Assembly: GCF_963678635.1 (NCBI RefSeq)
Contig: NC_087066.1
Span: 15,485,949 to 15,545,948, forward strand
Length of the DNA: 60,000 bases
DNA from: Symsagittifera roscoffensis
Taxonomy: Eukaryota > Xenacoelomorpha > Acoela > Convolutidae
Direction of reading: 5' to 3'
This document shows, piece after piece, positions 32,662 through 45,789 of this stretch (its first letter is position 1; the number at the start of each line of letters is the position of its first letter). The notes beneath the pieces are model-generated. The model was not told the DNA's origin and made no database searches. It was given only the letters and a program-made list of their open reading frames with translations. The position numbers were made by a program, and so were the translations under genes.

Positions 32662-34140
32662 GACTAGAATGCAAGAAATTTCAAGTCGTGTTTTCTAGAC
32701 ACAAAAATAAAGTTTAGATTTTCTGGAAGGGATTAAAAATGACATAATAAACAACCATTCTGATAATTAATAGTGCTACCAGAGTGCGTGGAAAAAGTCG
32801 AAACAAAAAGTGGAAAAATTCTAACAAACAACTTAAAACAAAATGCCTCGCCAGTTTAAGCTTTCGGAGAAACAAGAATTCACGTATGTTGAGAAAATAA
32901 CACAAAAAGCGTCGACCACATTTAGTTTTAAGCAAAAATTTCCAACTTTTTTTTGGAAAACAGATTTTAAAAAACAGAAATTTCTGAATAGTTTTTATAA
33001 ATATTTTTCAAATTTGTGACAGCTTCTAAAACTAGTTTCTGGCGGCTATGAAAAATTTATTTTTTCTTAGTATCAAATGCTAGTGATAAGCAAAAAATTG
33101 ATACCGATTTTTCTCAACACTAAAAGACGTTTCGGAAATTTTTTTAATGTCAATTACCTTAGAACTTAAACTTAAAGATCTTTAGTATGATATATTGAAC
33201 CTCTGAAATGATTATTGGTGGTCTTTATTTGCTTGGAAAAAACCTTACGATGCCAAAAAGTGCACTTGATAGTGCAAAAATTTGTGTTTGTATGTTTCTG
33301 GATTCCCGAGGCAAAAATTTACAAATGTTCCAAAAATAAATGGTTTCTAGTTGCAAAGTTTCCGTGGATTCCGCGTACAAAACTTGTAACGTGAATTTTT
33401 TTGGCATACTTGTTTTTTTTGCAATTCTGCAACAAGCGAAAAGAGCTAGTTGTTCTGAATTTCGCAGCTATAAATGGATTCCGCAAAAAAAGCGGTTTCA
33501 GCAAACTGTCAGTGGATTCCGCAGCTTTGCTTATTACTGAACTTGCAAATGAATTTTTACAAGAAGCTAAAAAAAGTTGGAACTGAAATTGTTATCTATA
33601 GCAGCACGGAATTTAAAACATGGACGTAACAATTGTCATTGGAATCTGAAACAATTCTTAAAACATTGGTTTGTTAAAAAAAGGTTAACTTAAAACATTG
33701 ATTAACTTTTTTAAACGTGGTTAAAAAAGAAGCTTAAAACGCATTTTTTGCCCGTTTTTTTTACAATTTTGCCTGAGGTCAAATTGAGGTCTTTATAGTG
33801 ATTTGTGAGAAATCGTAAAAATCAATTCCTAGATACGGCCTTGCTACTGTGCTGATTGAGTATGATAGTACACAATAGAGTAAAAAAGACTGCGAGTAAA
33901 AAAAGACAGCTAGAGATTGTGAGTTTTTTCCTTCTGGGATATATTTTTTTTTGTTCTGAAATTAGCAAACAACAAATTGCGGATGATGCGGCACTAGTTT
34001 CAAAACACACGCGTTGATTCAAAATGGTTTAGCTCAAATTCAGGTCCGGAAAGTTTAGCGCAGCTTCATTGAAAATTCAGACCTGGTCATTGAGGTGAAT
34101 TGTACTCATCAACCTTCATACGCATCGCTTTTGGATTCTT
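32662..34140. other. Intergenic with a diverged short repeat
   Basis: No gene recognised. Between 33296 and 33530 the phrase GTGGATTCCGC or a variant (TGGATTCCCGAGGC, TGGATTCCGCAAA) recurs four times with TACAAAACTTG- or TTGCAAA-like sequence between. No frame stays open through it. Confidence 0.4.
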
Positions 34141-37100
34141 ATGACTTCGGATATTGTTTTTTTTTACCAACAAGATTGGGAAAAGGGACGAAAAATTCTA
34201 ATTACACGTTTTACTAAAAAATTAGTTAACATCGAAGAATCATTTTTCAAAGCTTTCGGAAACGCCCGAAAAGAAAACATCTATTTGGCTGAAAAAGAGA
34301 GAGAAAGCCATCATTGTATTTAAAGAGGAAAAACAAAAAAGGAAAGCAGAAGACAATGCTAATTATATTGTGTAACAAATCTGATTTTACTTAGCCCGAG
34401 GAAACGAAGGCCAAAAAGTCTTCGGACACAAAAACCTAGACATCGATTTTGCAGAATTCTGGGAGTGAATAAAACCTTTTTCACAGTAACTACAAACTTA
34501 ACCTACAAAAGATATAGATTTTTGGTTGCAGATAGAAAGACCACGAATAACTTATGAAAATTCGAAAAATCTTTAGAAAAAACGGTAAATTGGGAGATCT
34601 AGAGACAGTACTCGTTAGGGATATTTTCAATACTAATATGAGAAAAAACGAAAACAGAAAAGGTTGTGCATTGAATATCTAACCCAGAGAACAAACAGCC
34701 TATGCCCAATTCATGAAAAAACCACAAAGATACACCAACACTTTGAAAACATCATCTAAATAGCTCTGTACAAAAACCATATTACATGCAATGTGAACCA
34801 ACATTGAATATGGAAGAAAATGCAAATTATATAAACTGAGGACAACAATTCAAAAAACTACACTTAACATCGTGCCGAGCCAGGGATAGAAATTGTTACA
34901 TTTGTGGCAGCACGAACTCAAGATAAGAAATGGATTTTTAAAAATTGAAGCGGTGGACAAGTTTACCAAAAAGGCTTACCAAGGATTCGAGAGTATCATC
35001 AGTACAACCGGAAAAATCCTGGTAAGTTATCAATTGTAAATTCAATTAAACTCAGTTGAAGTCAACCGAAAATTGTAAATAATAGAAAATAGAAAAAAGT
35101 TGCTTGGCATCGATATTCTGGCAAACCTGGGATTAAAACATCACAACAGCAGTCCCCACACACAAACTCGTTATCACGGAAAACTTCAAAGAAAAATCCC
35201 GTCGGATGACAGATAAATCCTATCAGATTTTATTCGAAATATGTACAAATTTGACACAACTCAACAAGACGTGTTCAAATTGAACTGCTCTGACAATCTT
35301 GATGTCTAGAAATTGTAGATCAATTTTTTTTGAAACCAGATATTTCAAAGTACCACTGAAACCAATCCAATTGAAGGGAAAACGTATACTTATACACCAA
35401 CTTATAAAAAACAAAAAAAAATGTATCGACCAATTCCTTAATGATGGCCACATAGAAAAGCGGTGAAGTTGCGATGAAGATATCGTTACGAATTGTTATA
35501 AGGCAAAAAGATGGGTTGATCAATTTGCCTCTGAGATCAAAAATGTTATACAAACAATTATTTCTTAACAGGTACCAAATGGCTGATTTGTTTGAATGGG
35601 TTACAAATGTTAGCGATATTATCGGCCTAAAGACTAGCAGCCATGACGAAATCAAAATCTGGTGTTCGTTAGTAGATATAAAATGTGCTAACAGCCCCTT
35701 ACCACTTTGAAAAGAAGCAAGCAATCAACAAAATAGTGATTTAGTAGGAGGTGACGCAACGGGCTTTTACCGATTCAAAACAAGGTTTTGTGGCGTAGGA
35801 GACAAGCCGAACCGGTTCCATTGAATAATGAATCGATTAATTGTTTAGCTACCCATCATCCAGTGTTATCCAGATCAAGTCAGTAGCCCTAGAGATCATT
35901 GTGAAAAAGTAACAGATTCTCAAAAACTTTAGACGAAGATTGTTTAGCCATGAAAAGGTAAAAAGGCCATTTTTTAGCTCACGCTAAAAAAAATCAGCCG
36001 TCTAGTTCACGAATTCAAAGCTATTCGTATTTTTAAAGAATCAGGAGACATAAGATCACTAATGGGATCAAATAACTAAAGCAATAAGTTTATACCCCAT
36101 TCGATAAGTTTCTACATTTTTTTGAGAAATAATTCATAAAAACGAACAGTTAATTTGGTAAAAAAACATCAATTTGCGTTTAAGAAATTCAAAAAATAAA
36201 AGAAAAACTGTAAGTAATCATCATATTAATATATAACTGAAGAGTAAGAAGCGGCGCGTCTCATTTGTCGTGGGCGTTTTCCACGAACAAGACTATTAGG
36301 GAAAACTGTAGCGTGTGCTAGTAGATTTTTAAGACTCAGCAGATTATGAACTCGAATTTCTGGAATTAATTTGGGCGTTAGTCCATTTCAAGAATTACTT
36401 ACTGGGCTATCAACTTTCGTTTGTCAACGATCACAAGGCGTTAATTGAAGCCACAAAAGACAACAAAAAAAATTGGCCCAGTCTCGATTAACCCATTGGG
36501 CAGAAAAACTTCTTTCTTAAAATTTCACCGTCGAACACCTTTTTGTGTAAAGAAATGGATTCGGATTTGTAGAGTTTCAGTTTAGACAACGAACGAGCAA
36601 ACCCGTACCGTACCCGTCTCGTATGATGACAAAAAGCTCGTTATTGCCTCGGTAAAGCATACTAGTTTACTTGGTTTTGAAAAAATGACGATGACTTGAT
36701 TACTGGCTCAGAAAAAAGAGGTGAGTTATACCAGCAAATTGAGTCAGATGATTCAAAATAATGCAGTTTGATTTGTCATGCCAGCAGCAAATTAGCACAC
36801 TATCAAAGCATGAAACCTAACTTGAGACTCGAATTGAGAAAGCGGCAGAAATCTTACATACTTTGTAGGCTCGTTCCAAGTTTTCAGGGTGTCAAAATTC
36901 TCATTGGCGTTCAGAAGAGAGATTTCGATCCTGTCAAACCGTTGATATTTCATCAATTGTTCATATTCTAAAAAAAAATTTCTATCAAAATGGGTTCAAT
37001 TGAACAAATTTCAAAAAATTCAAATTGTACCCCCGTAAAAAATGTCCCTACTGTAAAATTTAGTTAAAAAAATTAATTGACACGTCCGAAGATCAAATTA

Positions 37101-37490
37101 GTGAACAACCGCAAACTCCGGAAAATACAAAACACATATTGCTTTCCTTTTGTTGACCTGAACGTTTTGACTACAAATTTTTGACCCTTCTCAGCAAACA
37201 TATCTGGGAAATAAGAAAAAACCATTGAAGCAATCGATGAAGATAAAAAAACAAGTCATCGTGTAATTACAAAGCGTTCACAAACCTTATATGAAGGAAC
37301 TTCGCGTCAATGGGGAAAGCCTGTACTTTGATGGGATGTTAGTCAATCCGGCTTGTCCAACGATACAATGCTCCGCCGTCTCCCCGAAGCTCACCCAGGA
37401 CAGTCTGCCATGAAGGGTCTGGCAATCTGGCTATGCTTTACATTTGGTGGCCAAAATTCTACCAGATCGAAGCAGGTGAAAATCTAATTT
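34141..37490 (+). pseudogene. Decayed Ty3/gypsy retroelement relic (gag-pol), different from the flanking pair
   Basis: Broken frames in gag-PR-RT-RH-IN order. A gag end may be at 34600-34760 (LVRDIFNTNM) and a zinc-knuckle-like CYICG at about 34890. KLLGIDILANLGLKHHN lies at about 35098-35150, after the protease position. RT remnants are DIKCANSPLPL (35674-35706) and TGFYRFKTRFCGVGDKPNRF (about 35757-35820), stops between. RNase H is the clearest: ELEFLELIWALVHFKNYLLG then NDHKALIEA (36348-36450), then SRLTHWAEKLL (about 36480). The integrase zinc region shows LRRLPEAHPGQSAMKGLAI and, one frame over, YIWWPKFYQIEA (about 37365-37475). Stops and frameshifts throughout mean it is long dead. No LTRs were found. 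Confidence 0.75.
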
Positions 37491-40400
37491 TCCTTTCCCA
37501 ACAACGGTCGTAGAACCAAGCCAAAAAGTGAAATAAGATCACATTACCATTAAAGTTTCTCGAAAAACATACTTTCTCGTTTACGTAAAAAGATTTTTAA
37601 AATTTCGCTTAGCACAATTTATTTATCTTTTTTTGCTTGGACTTTAAACAAGTAAGAAGAATTTTCATGTTTTCGGCTGATTCAGGTTTTTCTACAACTA
37701 TCAGGTTTTTTCCAGGCAAAATCAAAATTCAAATGAAATGTGTAAAGAGTCGAGTCATTTTCATATTCAAAACTTCTCAGTCGAGATTTGAACGACGTTT
37801 CAAGTTTCCGTAAGGTTTTCTCCTTGTAGGATAAAATTGTTTAGAAACATTGTTCAATTTCGAGCTGATGAAGCAAAACGAGCAAACCTATAAAATGCTA
37901 AAGCTCTACGTAGGACCAATAAAGTTAAAATTTTCGCAAAAATTCCGCGCGCAATACCTAATGGGTAAGTATTATTGGCGTATTACGTGAGAATATTTTT
38001 TCCAGTGTATTAGATAGGTAACAGGGTTTCAGATGGTATGATGGTAAGTTCCAGAGCACTTTTGGCGCCCGATCTCACCATGTTCTAAGATAGTGTATAG
38101 ATTTCCCTATGTATAAGGATACGAAAAACATAGAGGGAATTAAGAACTCATTAAGATAGGAAATAGGTTTCCCAATGTATTAAGATAAGTAAGGGAAGGG
38201 TAAGAAAAACTTTTTTTTTTTTTGAATTTTGTGTGGAAATGTCTTTTTTTGTCAAAAATCTTGTCACGCGTTATGTAATTGTTGCGTTTTAGGTGTAGAT
38301 TGTGTAATGAAGGTATCATGTTTTTTTGGTTGACGGTAAGTCGATGGTAAGGTGTGCTAAAACAAAACTTGGAATTTTTATCAAAAAAGATGAAATTTTT
38401 TTCAATAAACTTCAAATCACGATAAGATTTGATAAAAACTGACTTAAAAAAGTTTTCTATTAAAGGATCATTCTTTTTAAAACAGTACTCAACCTAGCTG
38501 AAACTTTGATGAAACCTACGGAAAGTTCAAAAACAAATCAGACTTTATGATATGAATTATAAAAAGTTCAAGTTTTTGGAAAAATTTGCATAAAAATCAA
38601 GTTTTTGGAAAAGTCTGCAGAAATCTCAAGGTTTTGACTAGTTTTGCGTTGCTTCTGATCCAATTGAAAAAAATATAAGTTTGCATAGAGTTCAAAACTA
38701 AACTCAAATTGTATTCACTTTTGCATCATAATGAGGCAGTGATACAAAAATTTTAATAAAAATAGGGACTTTTCCACAATTTTTTCTCAAAACTATGAAA
38801 TACGATAAAGCTTACCCTAATTTGAGCTAAAAAGCGGTTTATAAAATGGTCTGAGCATATGAAGCTCATATTAGCTGCATCAATATTGAAACTTCCGATT
38901 TCTCGGGAAAAAAGTGTAATTAATCGTTATTTTCGAGAAAGTAAAATTTAATCAAGTCTACTCAAATTTTTCCATTTTTAACTTTTCATTTGTGTAATTA
39001 ACTGGTTTTTCGTCCAATTCAAGGATAATTTACCTAGAAATCCTAATTCAAATGAACAACAGGAGCAATATTCATTGAATCTTCTAGATCAAACTCCATG
39101 CTCTAACTCCTCCTCTGTTTTTTCTCAAAGATTAACCCAAACTTGTTTAAAAAGTTCTGAGACATTTTTCAGGACAATAATCATATTAAATTTCAGATAA
39201 AAATTGAACATTTAACTGCTAAAAATGAATTATAGTGGCGTAAATTTTCTTAAAGCTACATTAGATTGTATGATATTCAACAAAATCTTCTTCAAAACTG
39301 ATGATTATCTCTCTGTTGTTTCTACAATATTATTCTTATTATGTTTCCAAGTGAATTCTCTATATCTATGTTTCGAGCTTATCCTGCATATTACATATTT
39401 TCGCTATTGAACTCACTTTGCAATAAAATTTAGTCAAAAACGGGGAATTTGGGTGAAAATAGTATCAATTGAACGAACAATTTGCTGGCAGAGATAAAAT
39501 TAGAACTGAAAACGTCTATTTATTACCATGTACTTTGTACAAGTTCTCCTTTAGGTTCCCTTGTTCAGTTGCTACAGTAAACTAATTCAGTAAAAACACA
39601 GTTTTTGGGATCATTAACTGTCACTTTTTTTGCAAATTAGTTCTTAAATCGCTTGTTATTCTTAATTCTTGTCGAAAGATTTTTCAAAAATGTCTCAGTG
39701 AGAAAGAATTGGTGCTATTTAAAGCATTTAAAAACACATGTATAAACTGGGAATTTAAAGCTGTAATTTTACGTTGATTTCTTGTAATAATTTAAAAGCA
39801 GCTCTAATATTTATAATCTGAAAATCTTACTTAGTTCCATATTTCTGCAACATATAAAAAATTCTAAAAGATCGCTTTTCAAAAAACACGATTTATGAAA
39901 GGATATCAAAGTGCAAATGGTAACAAGTGAATTTATGGAGCAGAATTTCGCGAATTTTATTCAGCAGCAAACTCTAAAGTTCTACCTATTTTTCTAATTG
40001 AAAAAAAAAGAAAAACAATCTTGAACATTATTTTTCTTGAAAATTGAATTTTAGATGAAATTGGATTTGAGTAAACATTCAGTAATATGAAGCAGAATTA
40101 ATACCATAAATTTTTATCTAAAAAACCGCAAAAGATTTTTTTAATCTGATAATTGTATGATGCTGTTTCAACTCTGAATTTCTATATTGAAGTAAATTTT
40201 TAGTTGAGAATGTTGTATAGTATTAAGTTGAAGTTTTCAAAAATTAGCAAAAACATAATTTTTTTTCTTTTCTAGTTCAGTTATCATTTAATTTCCTGAA
40301 ATCGTCAAAAAACAGTAGAAAATCATTCTTCTGAACAAATCAACCTCTATTATTTGCTTGAAATTGCCCTATGCTATGAACATTTTTACAAGCACTAAAC

Positions 40401-40826
40401 AAAGAAAATGGTAATCAGGCAAAACATTTCAATTAGTCGATGTTTGACAAATATCCATTTTTTAAAAATTCCAACCAATACCTAAGCACTCATTAGCGTA
40501 TTTTATTCCTTTTTACTACAAATTTATTGCAAAAAAAATCTCCGCAAGCTTGCCACCAATGGAGGTTTTACTGTAGATTATGATTTTCGGAACGTTTTTC
40601 ATTGAAAATTTCACAACAATTTGAACTCAGTTTTTGCTGGTTTTATCATCAATCAGATTTTTTTAATAAAAAAATAAAGGACAGATCGAGAATAGGATAA
40701 AAAACTGTATAATTTTTACCAACAATTTTCAATTTTATCACAATTGTGCAGATTTTTCAGATTCAGTGAAAATTTATTTTCTAAATTTTTTCGCCTATGT
40801 TTTCATTAAAAATATATTAAATTTAC
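37491..40826. other. Intergenic, no gene seen
   Basis: AT-rich, stops in all frames. About 37640-37900 resembles the intron 8 repeat family (AATTTCGAGCTGATGAAGCA; GAACGACGTTTCAAG). Nothing else recognised. Confidence 0.5.
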
Positions 40827-41102
40827 CTTTTCTTGGAGTACGTTTTGAGACTGCTGAGCACATAATTTAAAAGTGTGTTGACAAAAATTTTGCTTCTTCT
40901 TGATATGATTAGTGAGTTCTTCGCTGCTATATGTATAAAAGTTACCTTTGGAACACTTTAAAACGTCACAGTGCTTACGATGTCTTGATGCGTGTAAGCG
41001 AGTATATTCTAAGCCACATTGAAGACATGCAACTCTTTCGTTTTTATTCAGTGACGAACTCTCAATAAGGAAAAAATGAAGAAATGGTGGATTTAGAATG
41101 TC
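40827..41102 (-). CDS. Zinc-finger-like coding fragment (C2HC type)
   Basis: A 92-codon open frame without ATG, ending at a donor-like AAG|GTAAAT. It reads ACLQCGLEYTRLHASRHRKH then C, with Cys-X2-Cys-X11-His-X3-Cys spacing. It continues with KCSKGNFYTYSSEELTNHIK and a terminal NFC, a second unit that looks like CxxC-H-C with one Cys replaced by Gly. The order and spacing look like nucleic-acid-binding fingers. No parent gene identified; it may be one exon or a relic, and it lies on the same strand as the fragments at 41867-43184. Confidence 0.45.
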
Positions 41103-41866
41103 TCAAGTTTTTAGAAATGAACAGTTGAATAGCCTCAAAAGTGAATTGAAGTAGATTAAAACAGTTATCTGAATTACTTAACCAATTGATTTTAAAGTGA
41201 AAAAAAAATCAGAATGAAGCTGCTATTTAGACTAGCTGAGACAAAAATCATCTAACCTAACCACGGAGTTTTCAAAAACTTTCCTATCAACTAATCAGAA
41301 TCGACCATTACTTATAAGGAAATTTTTATCTTTTTTGATATCAACCAAGCAGAAGAATCGAGCTTCAACGGTCATAGAGTTTTCAACAAATTTATAGTCA
41401 ACCAATTGAGCTCTCCTTCCCCTGGATTTTTCAAAAACTGTGATATCGTTCGTAGATATCGATCATTCCTTCACAGGTAATAATTGTGGTAATAACCAAT
41501 CAGAATGATGAAATCACAGACTTTAAACTATTTTTTAGATCAGAACCAAACTATGTTTATGAAACTTCCCAATCATTCATTTTATTGATTGTTTGTAACA
41601 TAACTAAAATATACATTTGACACCAAAGTGAGAATTCTTGTCTGGTTTATATTATTTTTGTAAATACTCAATTCAAATTTTGAAATTTCGATCTGGATTT
41701 ATTCGATGTTTTCTATTTATAACCAGTGAAAAAAGAAAATAGCAAAATATACATTTTATCAGTTTCTTTTTGGTATATTGTTTTATAAACAATTGGAAGT
41801 CTTTTAAAATTGAATAGTCTATTAACAGATATTCTGACAAATCTAGATTTTGTCTTTGTATGAAAA

Positions 41867-42112
41867 TTAAAAACAGTGATCAAAATGATGAATCCTTTTG
41901 TTTTTTTTTTGTTTCATAGGCTCATCCTTTTTTTGGATTTTACTGATCGACCACTCAATTTGAGTTAACTCTTCTATATAAAAACATTGATGATAAATCT
42001 TGCAGTGCTCTTCTTTTCTGAAATCTCCTCTCCATCTTTTTAACAAAATTATTGTTTTTTCTGTGTTTCTATACATGTTAAAACTAATACAATCTCCATC
42101 AACGCCCACCGC
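41867..42112 (-). CDS. Unrecognised coding-like fragment
   Basis: The frame reads GVDGDCISFNMYR.., TIILLKRWRGDF and CFYIEELTQIEW, ending in a Lys-rich tail. It lacks an ATG (opens with GTG after a stop). The pattern of hydrophobic strands followed by EEL..IEW is similar in outline to the fragment at 42687. Weak evidence; it could be a relic of the same gene. Confidence 0.25.
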   Translation of the reverse strand, partial: AVGVDGDCISFNMYRNTEKTIILLKRWRGDFRKEEHCKIYHQCFYIEELTQIEWSISKIQKKDEPMKQKKNKRIHHFDHCF

Positions 42113-42686
42113 TCAATTAGTCGTTCAATTTTAAAATCTGATAAAGGTCCATTTCAGACATTGAAAACGCTTTTGGTAGAAGCATATTTTTTACTGAAAT
42201 AAAAACAAAGAAACTTGAAAAAACTCGAAATGATGTATCTTTTCTAATTGATTTTGTAACAACAATCACCAGAAAAAATTTTTCACTTCTTTGGAGTCTA
42301 ATTAGTTATTAAAATATTCTTATAGCTAATCAAAATCTCAAATTATGGCAAAAAAAATTGAAAAAACCAATGAAATTCAGAAATTTGAAAAAATTGATAA
42401 TGTTTCAAGTAAATATACATTCTTGTTTGCGATTTTGTTCGAATAAGACAAAATTTAGTAAAACTTTGAAAAAAGTAGTAACTAAATAAGTTTTTCTGTA
42501 ATTTCTTAAACAAATACCGGAAAGTCATTTGATAATGGGTTAGTAATTTATGTCAATTTTGATTAAGTTGTATGTTTTTTCTCACTTTTCCTCAAATAAT
42601 CTAGCTCTAAATATGCACTTCAGTGAGAAAATTAGTTTTGATTCAATAATTTTTCAATTAACACACATACAAAACACAACGAAGCA

Positions 42687-43184
42687 TTACTGAAGTTTAC
42701 AATTATCAACAAATATAAAGTCTACCAAAATTTGGGACAGCTCTTTGAATTCGTTCAAAGTATAGTTGACATAGGCAACTTGTTTCATCGCTTCATTCTC
42801 TTTTGCAATGAAGAGTCGAATCTGAATGTAGGGTGGCTTCTTCACACTGTACTTGTCGATTGTGACACACACCCTCCTCATGTTGTATGCTGCTATTTTT
42901 TTACCTCTATCGCAGATGTCGAGTTACTGGTCCATAGTTGATTTTTTGCCAGAATTGGCTTCAAATATAGGTACGAGTCCAAGGTTTTCAGTATCGTGAA
43001 TAACGGTATTCCGGATTGTCGATATCGCTTTTCCTTCTTTTTCATTAGAATAGACTTGTTGGGACTCTTCAAATTGTCCCAAATCATTAGTTTTTACAAG
43101 TTGAGAGCACGGTTCAAAAAAAAATTTTCCTTGTAGGATTTTTGGATCCAAACAATTCTCCCAATTCTTGTTTGATTTTTTGAG
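42687..43184 (-). pseudogene. PC4-fold-like fragment with an in-frame stop
   Basis: One frame is open for 166 codons except for a TAA at 42924-42926. After the stop it reads LDICDRGKKIAAYNMRRVCV, then TIDKY, YIQIRLF and NYTLNEFKELSQIL. This succession of strands and a closing helix recalls the single-strand DNA-binding domain of the PC4/p15 coactivator family; the resemblance is by eye only. The part before the stop (KTNDLGQFEESQQVYSNEKE and so on) is polar. The in-frame stop suggests a relic, or two exons if TAA lies in an unseen intron. The antisense frame over the same bases looks non-coding. Confidence 0.35.
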
Positions 43185-44441
43185 AATTCAAAATAATCGG
43201 GTGTAGTGTTTTTTCTTGAGTAAATTTTTGAAGAGATAAATGATCGGATGAGGAGAAATGAGAGAAATGATTATGAGTTTAATTGAAAATGGATCTAAAC
43301 AACATGAGTGATCGCAATTGCCATATATGGAATTAGTACTAAATTTGGAAAATTTTATATGAATTTTCCCTAAATTAAAGTAAAAAATTGTATTTTTTTT
43401 TGTTTCCATCGAGTTTTACAACAAATACATAGTAACTCAAAAATATAAATATGTGTCTACCCACAAATCTTTATGTTTCTTTGGAGATTTGTTAGTTCCA
43501 TTTGGTTTTAATTTGATTATCTTTTAGCCAAATTTTTTCAAAGATTAGCTAAATATATTTACATATATCAAGAAATTGCCTGTTTTTACACTTTGTGCAA
43601 ACACATATTCCATGCAAGTAGTGTTACATTCAATCAGCTAAGTCCAACATAACTTACGATAGGGAAGGAGCTAGAAAGATTCCTAGTATTGCAAAGAAAC
43701 GACTATATCGGAAAAAATTCAAGTGACATTATCTAGGTTCTAATCAAAGCTTGCTTCCACACAAACTCAAAGTTCAGCGTTTCTGGACAGATTTCGAAAA
43801 GTTCAAAATTCAAAATATGAATCTAATTTGTTGAAGATTATTGATGGTTTCATTGATTGTCATGGTTCTGTGAATAGCGATTATGTAAGCTTTGTGATAA
43901 AATCATCAACTGTCTTACAATGTTCTCTTAGTAGTTTGTCCTGAAAAGTCTTTAAAAACTACGCTTCGGTTCAGGAACACTAAATTCAAATGAAAAGTAA
44001 ACCCAATTTACAAACAAATGGGGAACTTAAGTCAATTTTAAAGTTCGTTGACATGTTTTTCTTAATGTGCCACAACATGTTTTCTTCCGAACAGAGCTGT
44101 GTTGTCCTGTTAGACCTTCAATTTTTTTTCTTTCACCATCTATCACGTTTTGTTTTCAATTATTCGCCAATCATGTAGGAAAATTCTTAAGGGACTGAAA
44201 CACTATTTCGTATCTCTGTAGAAGACGTCAAAATCACCCATTTTTTCAAGAAATTGCTATTTCTTTTATTTTTTTTGGTAAGCAAATGAAAACTATCTCC
44301 GTATCACAGATCCAAAATTTAATCAAACGATTTTCATTTGAATAATATGAAAACCCGTACTTTTTTCTCAAAGAGGATTTGGCCAATTCTTCTCCAATTT
44401 GTCTAATTTTTTACTCTCTAGTTCTCTCCATTCTGAACGAT

Positions 44442-44603
44442 CTATGGTAATTTGCTCACTAGACTGGGGGAAAATTTTTTAAATTTGGAAATCTTGACAA
44501 TTTCGGTACCAATTTCAAACTGGATGCAGTAATTTGCCCGTTCTCTTATGATTGGTTTCAACTTTTGGGATTGATTTCCGTTTCTTCTAAAAATTGTACT
44601 CAT
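44442..44603 (-). CDS. Small unrecognised - strand frame
   Basis: ATG to TAG, 53 codons, reading MSTIFRRNGNQSQKLK and later EIGTEIVKISKFKKF. The second part recalls the first strands of a PC4-type domain, and it lies upstream on the same strand as the fragment at 42687. It is too short to judge by itself. Confidence 0.15.
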   Translation of the reverse strand: MSTIFRRNGNQSQKLKPIIRERANYCIQFEIGTEIVKISKFKKFSPSLVSKLP

Positions 44604-45789
44604 GTTGATAGAATGAACTGAACTATAGGAGATTTTCAAATAAAATGAAAAATATTTATTTCAATTGGGAACTTTGATGACTTTCTCTAAAAATATCTAA
44701 ACTCATTCAAAAAATTTTCATCATTTGGTAGACTTTACTTGTTTAGAAAGTGTTTTGTAGAATAAAAATTTTTTGTTGAATGGTTTTTTAAAAAAGGAAG
44801 AATTTCCTTGAAAACTATTACTATCAACCACAACCTTGGTTGAGCGTCCTTATTTAGATTTTATAAACCAGCAAATTAATAAAGTCCACAACTTTTTTCA
44901 TCATTCTCATCATCTTACAAGTTGTTGTAGAATTCTGAATGTTTAAGTTTTTATTGTATATTTCTAAAATTTAGATGACTTAAAACAATCTAGAAATTAA
45001 CGACTTCTTAAAAACTTTGAAGATTTATTCTTTAGATTTTTAAAATTAGAAAATTTAGAAGTTAATGAATACGTCAATTTCTCTGATAAAAATTTTCTAC
45101 AATTTTTACTGTTCTATAAAAAGTCAAGTGTAATGACGTCATTTTCTCAGGTGGAATTGCTTTTTAATGCCAAAAGAAATCAAAAGACACCTTCTTAGCT
45201 CTGTCGAGAATCATGTCAGACGCTTGGATTTGCTTTTTTTCAAATAATTTTTCTAATGATCTTTAAAAATTTCCTACAAAAATCTTGCCAAAGTGAACTT
45301 TTATCAGTTTTCAACATATAAATCTCTTTAGTTTTTATTACGTGTGCCAAAAACTCTCTCAAGACGTTTTGCAAGATGCTTAAAAATTTCGAAACCTTTT
45401 TTCAAATTGAAGAAATTGTTTTGATTTTTTCACAAGTCTGCAAAATTATCTAAGATTTTTTTTTGGTAAATGCAAGTTTTTGCTTGGTTTTTTCAAAAAT
45501 TATGCAAAGTTCTAACTTTTTTTCCTAAATGATTAAGCATGTAACGCAAAAAATTAATGTAAGAAACATTTTCATTCATTGCTTAGAAAATTTCGTTATC
45601 GATGAGTTTCATCGCTATTCCCTATGTTAATACATTGGTTTTCTATTGTTTCTGATCAACAGATATGCAAAAGTTTGTTTTCTAAAGGATTCATTTTTGA
45701 ACAGATATTTCTTAAGTTTAATAATTAACTGCGCAAGAAAATTGTATGGATTTTGGCAAGATGCTAAGAGTTTGGCAAGATGCTAAGAG

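Noticed and set aside
38140-38415. 91-codon basic ORF on the - strand
   Set aside because: Low-complexity Lys and Phe codons from A/T runs; no homology or splice context.
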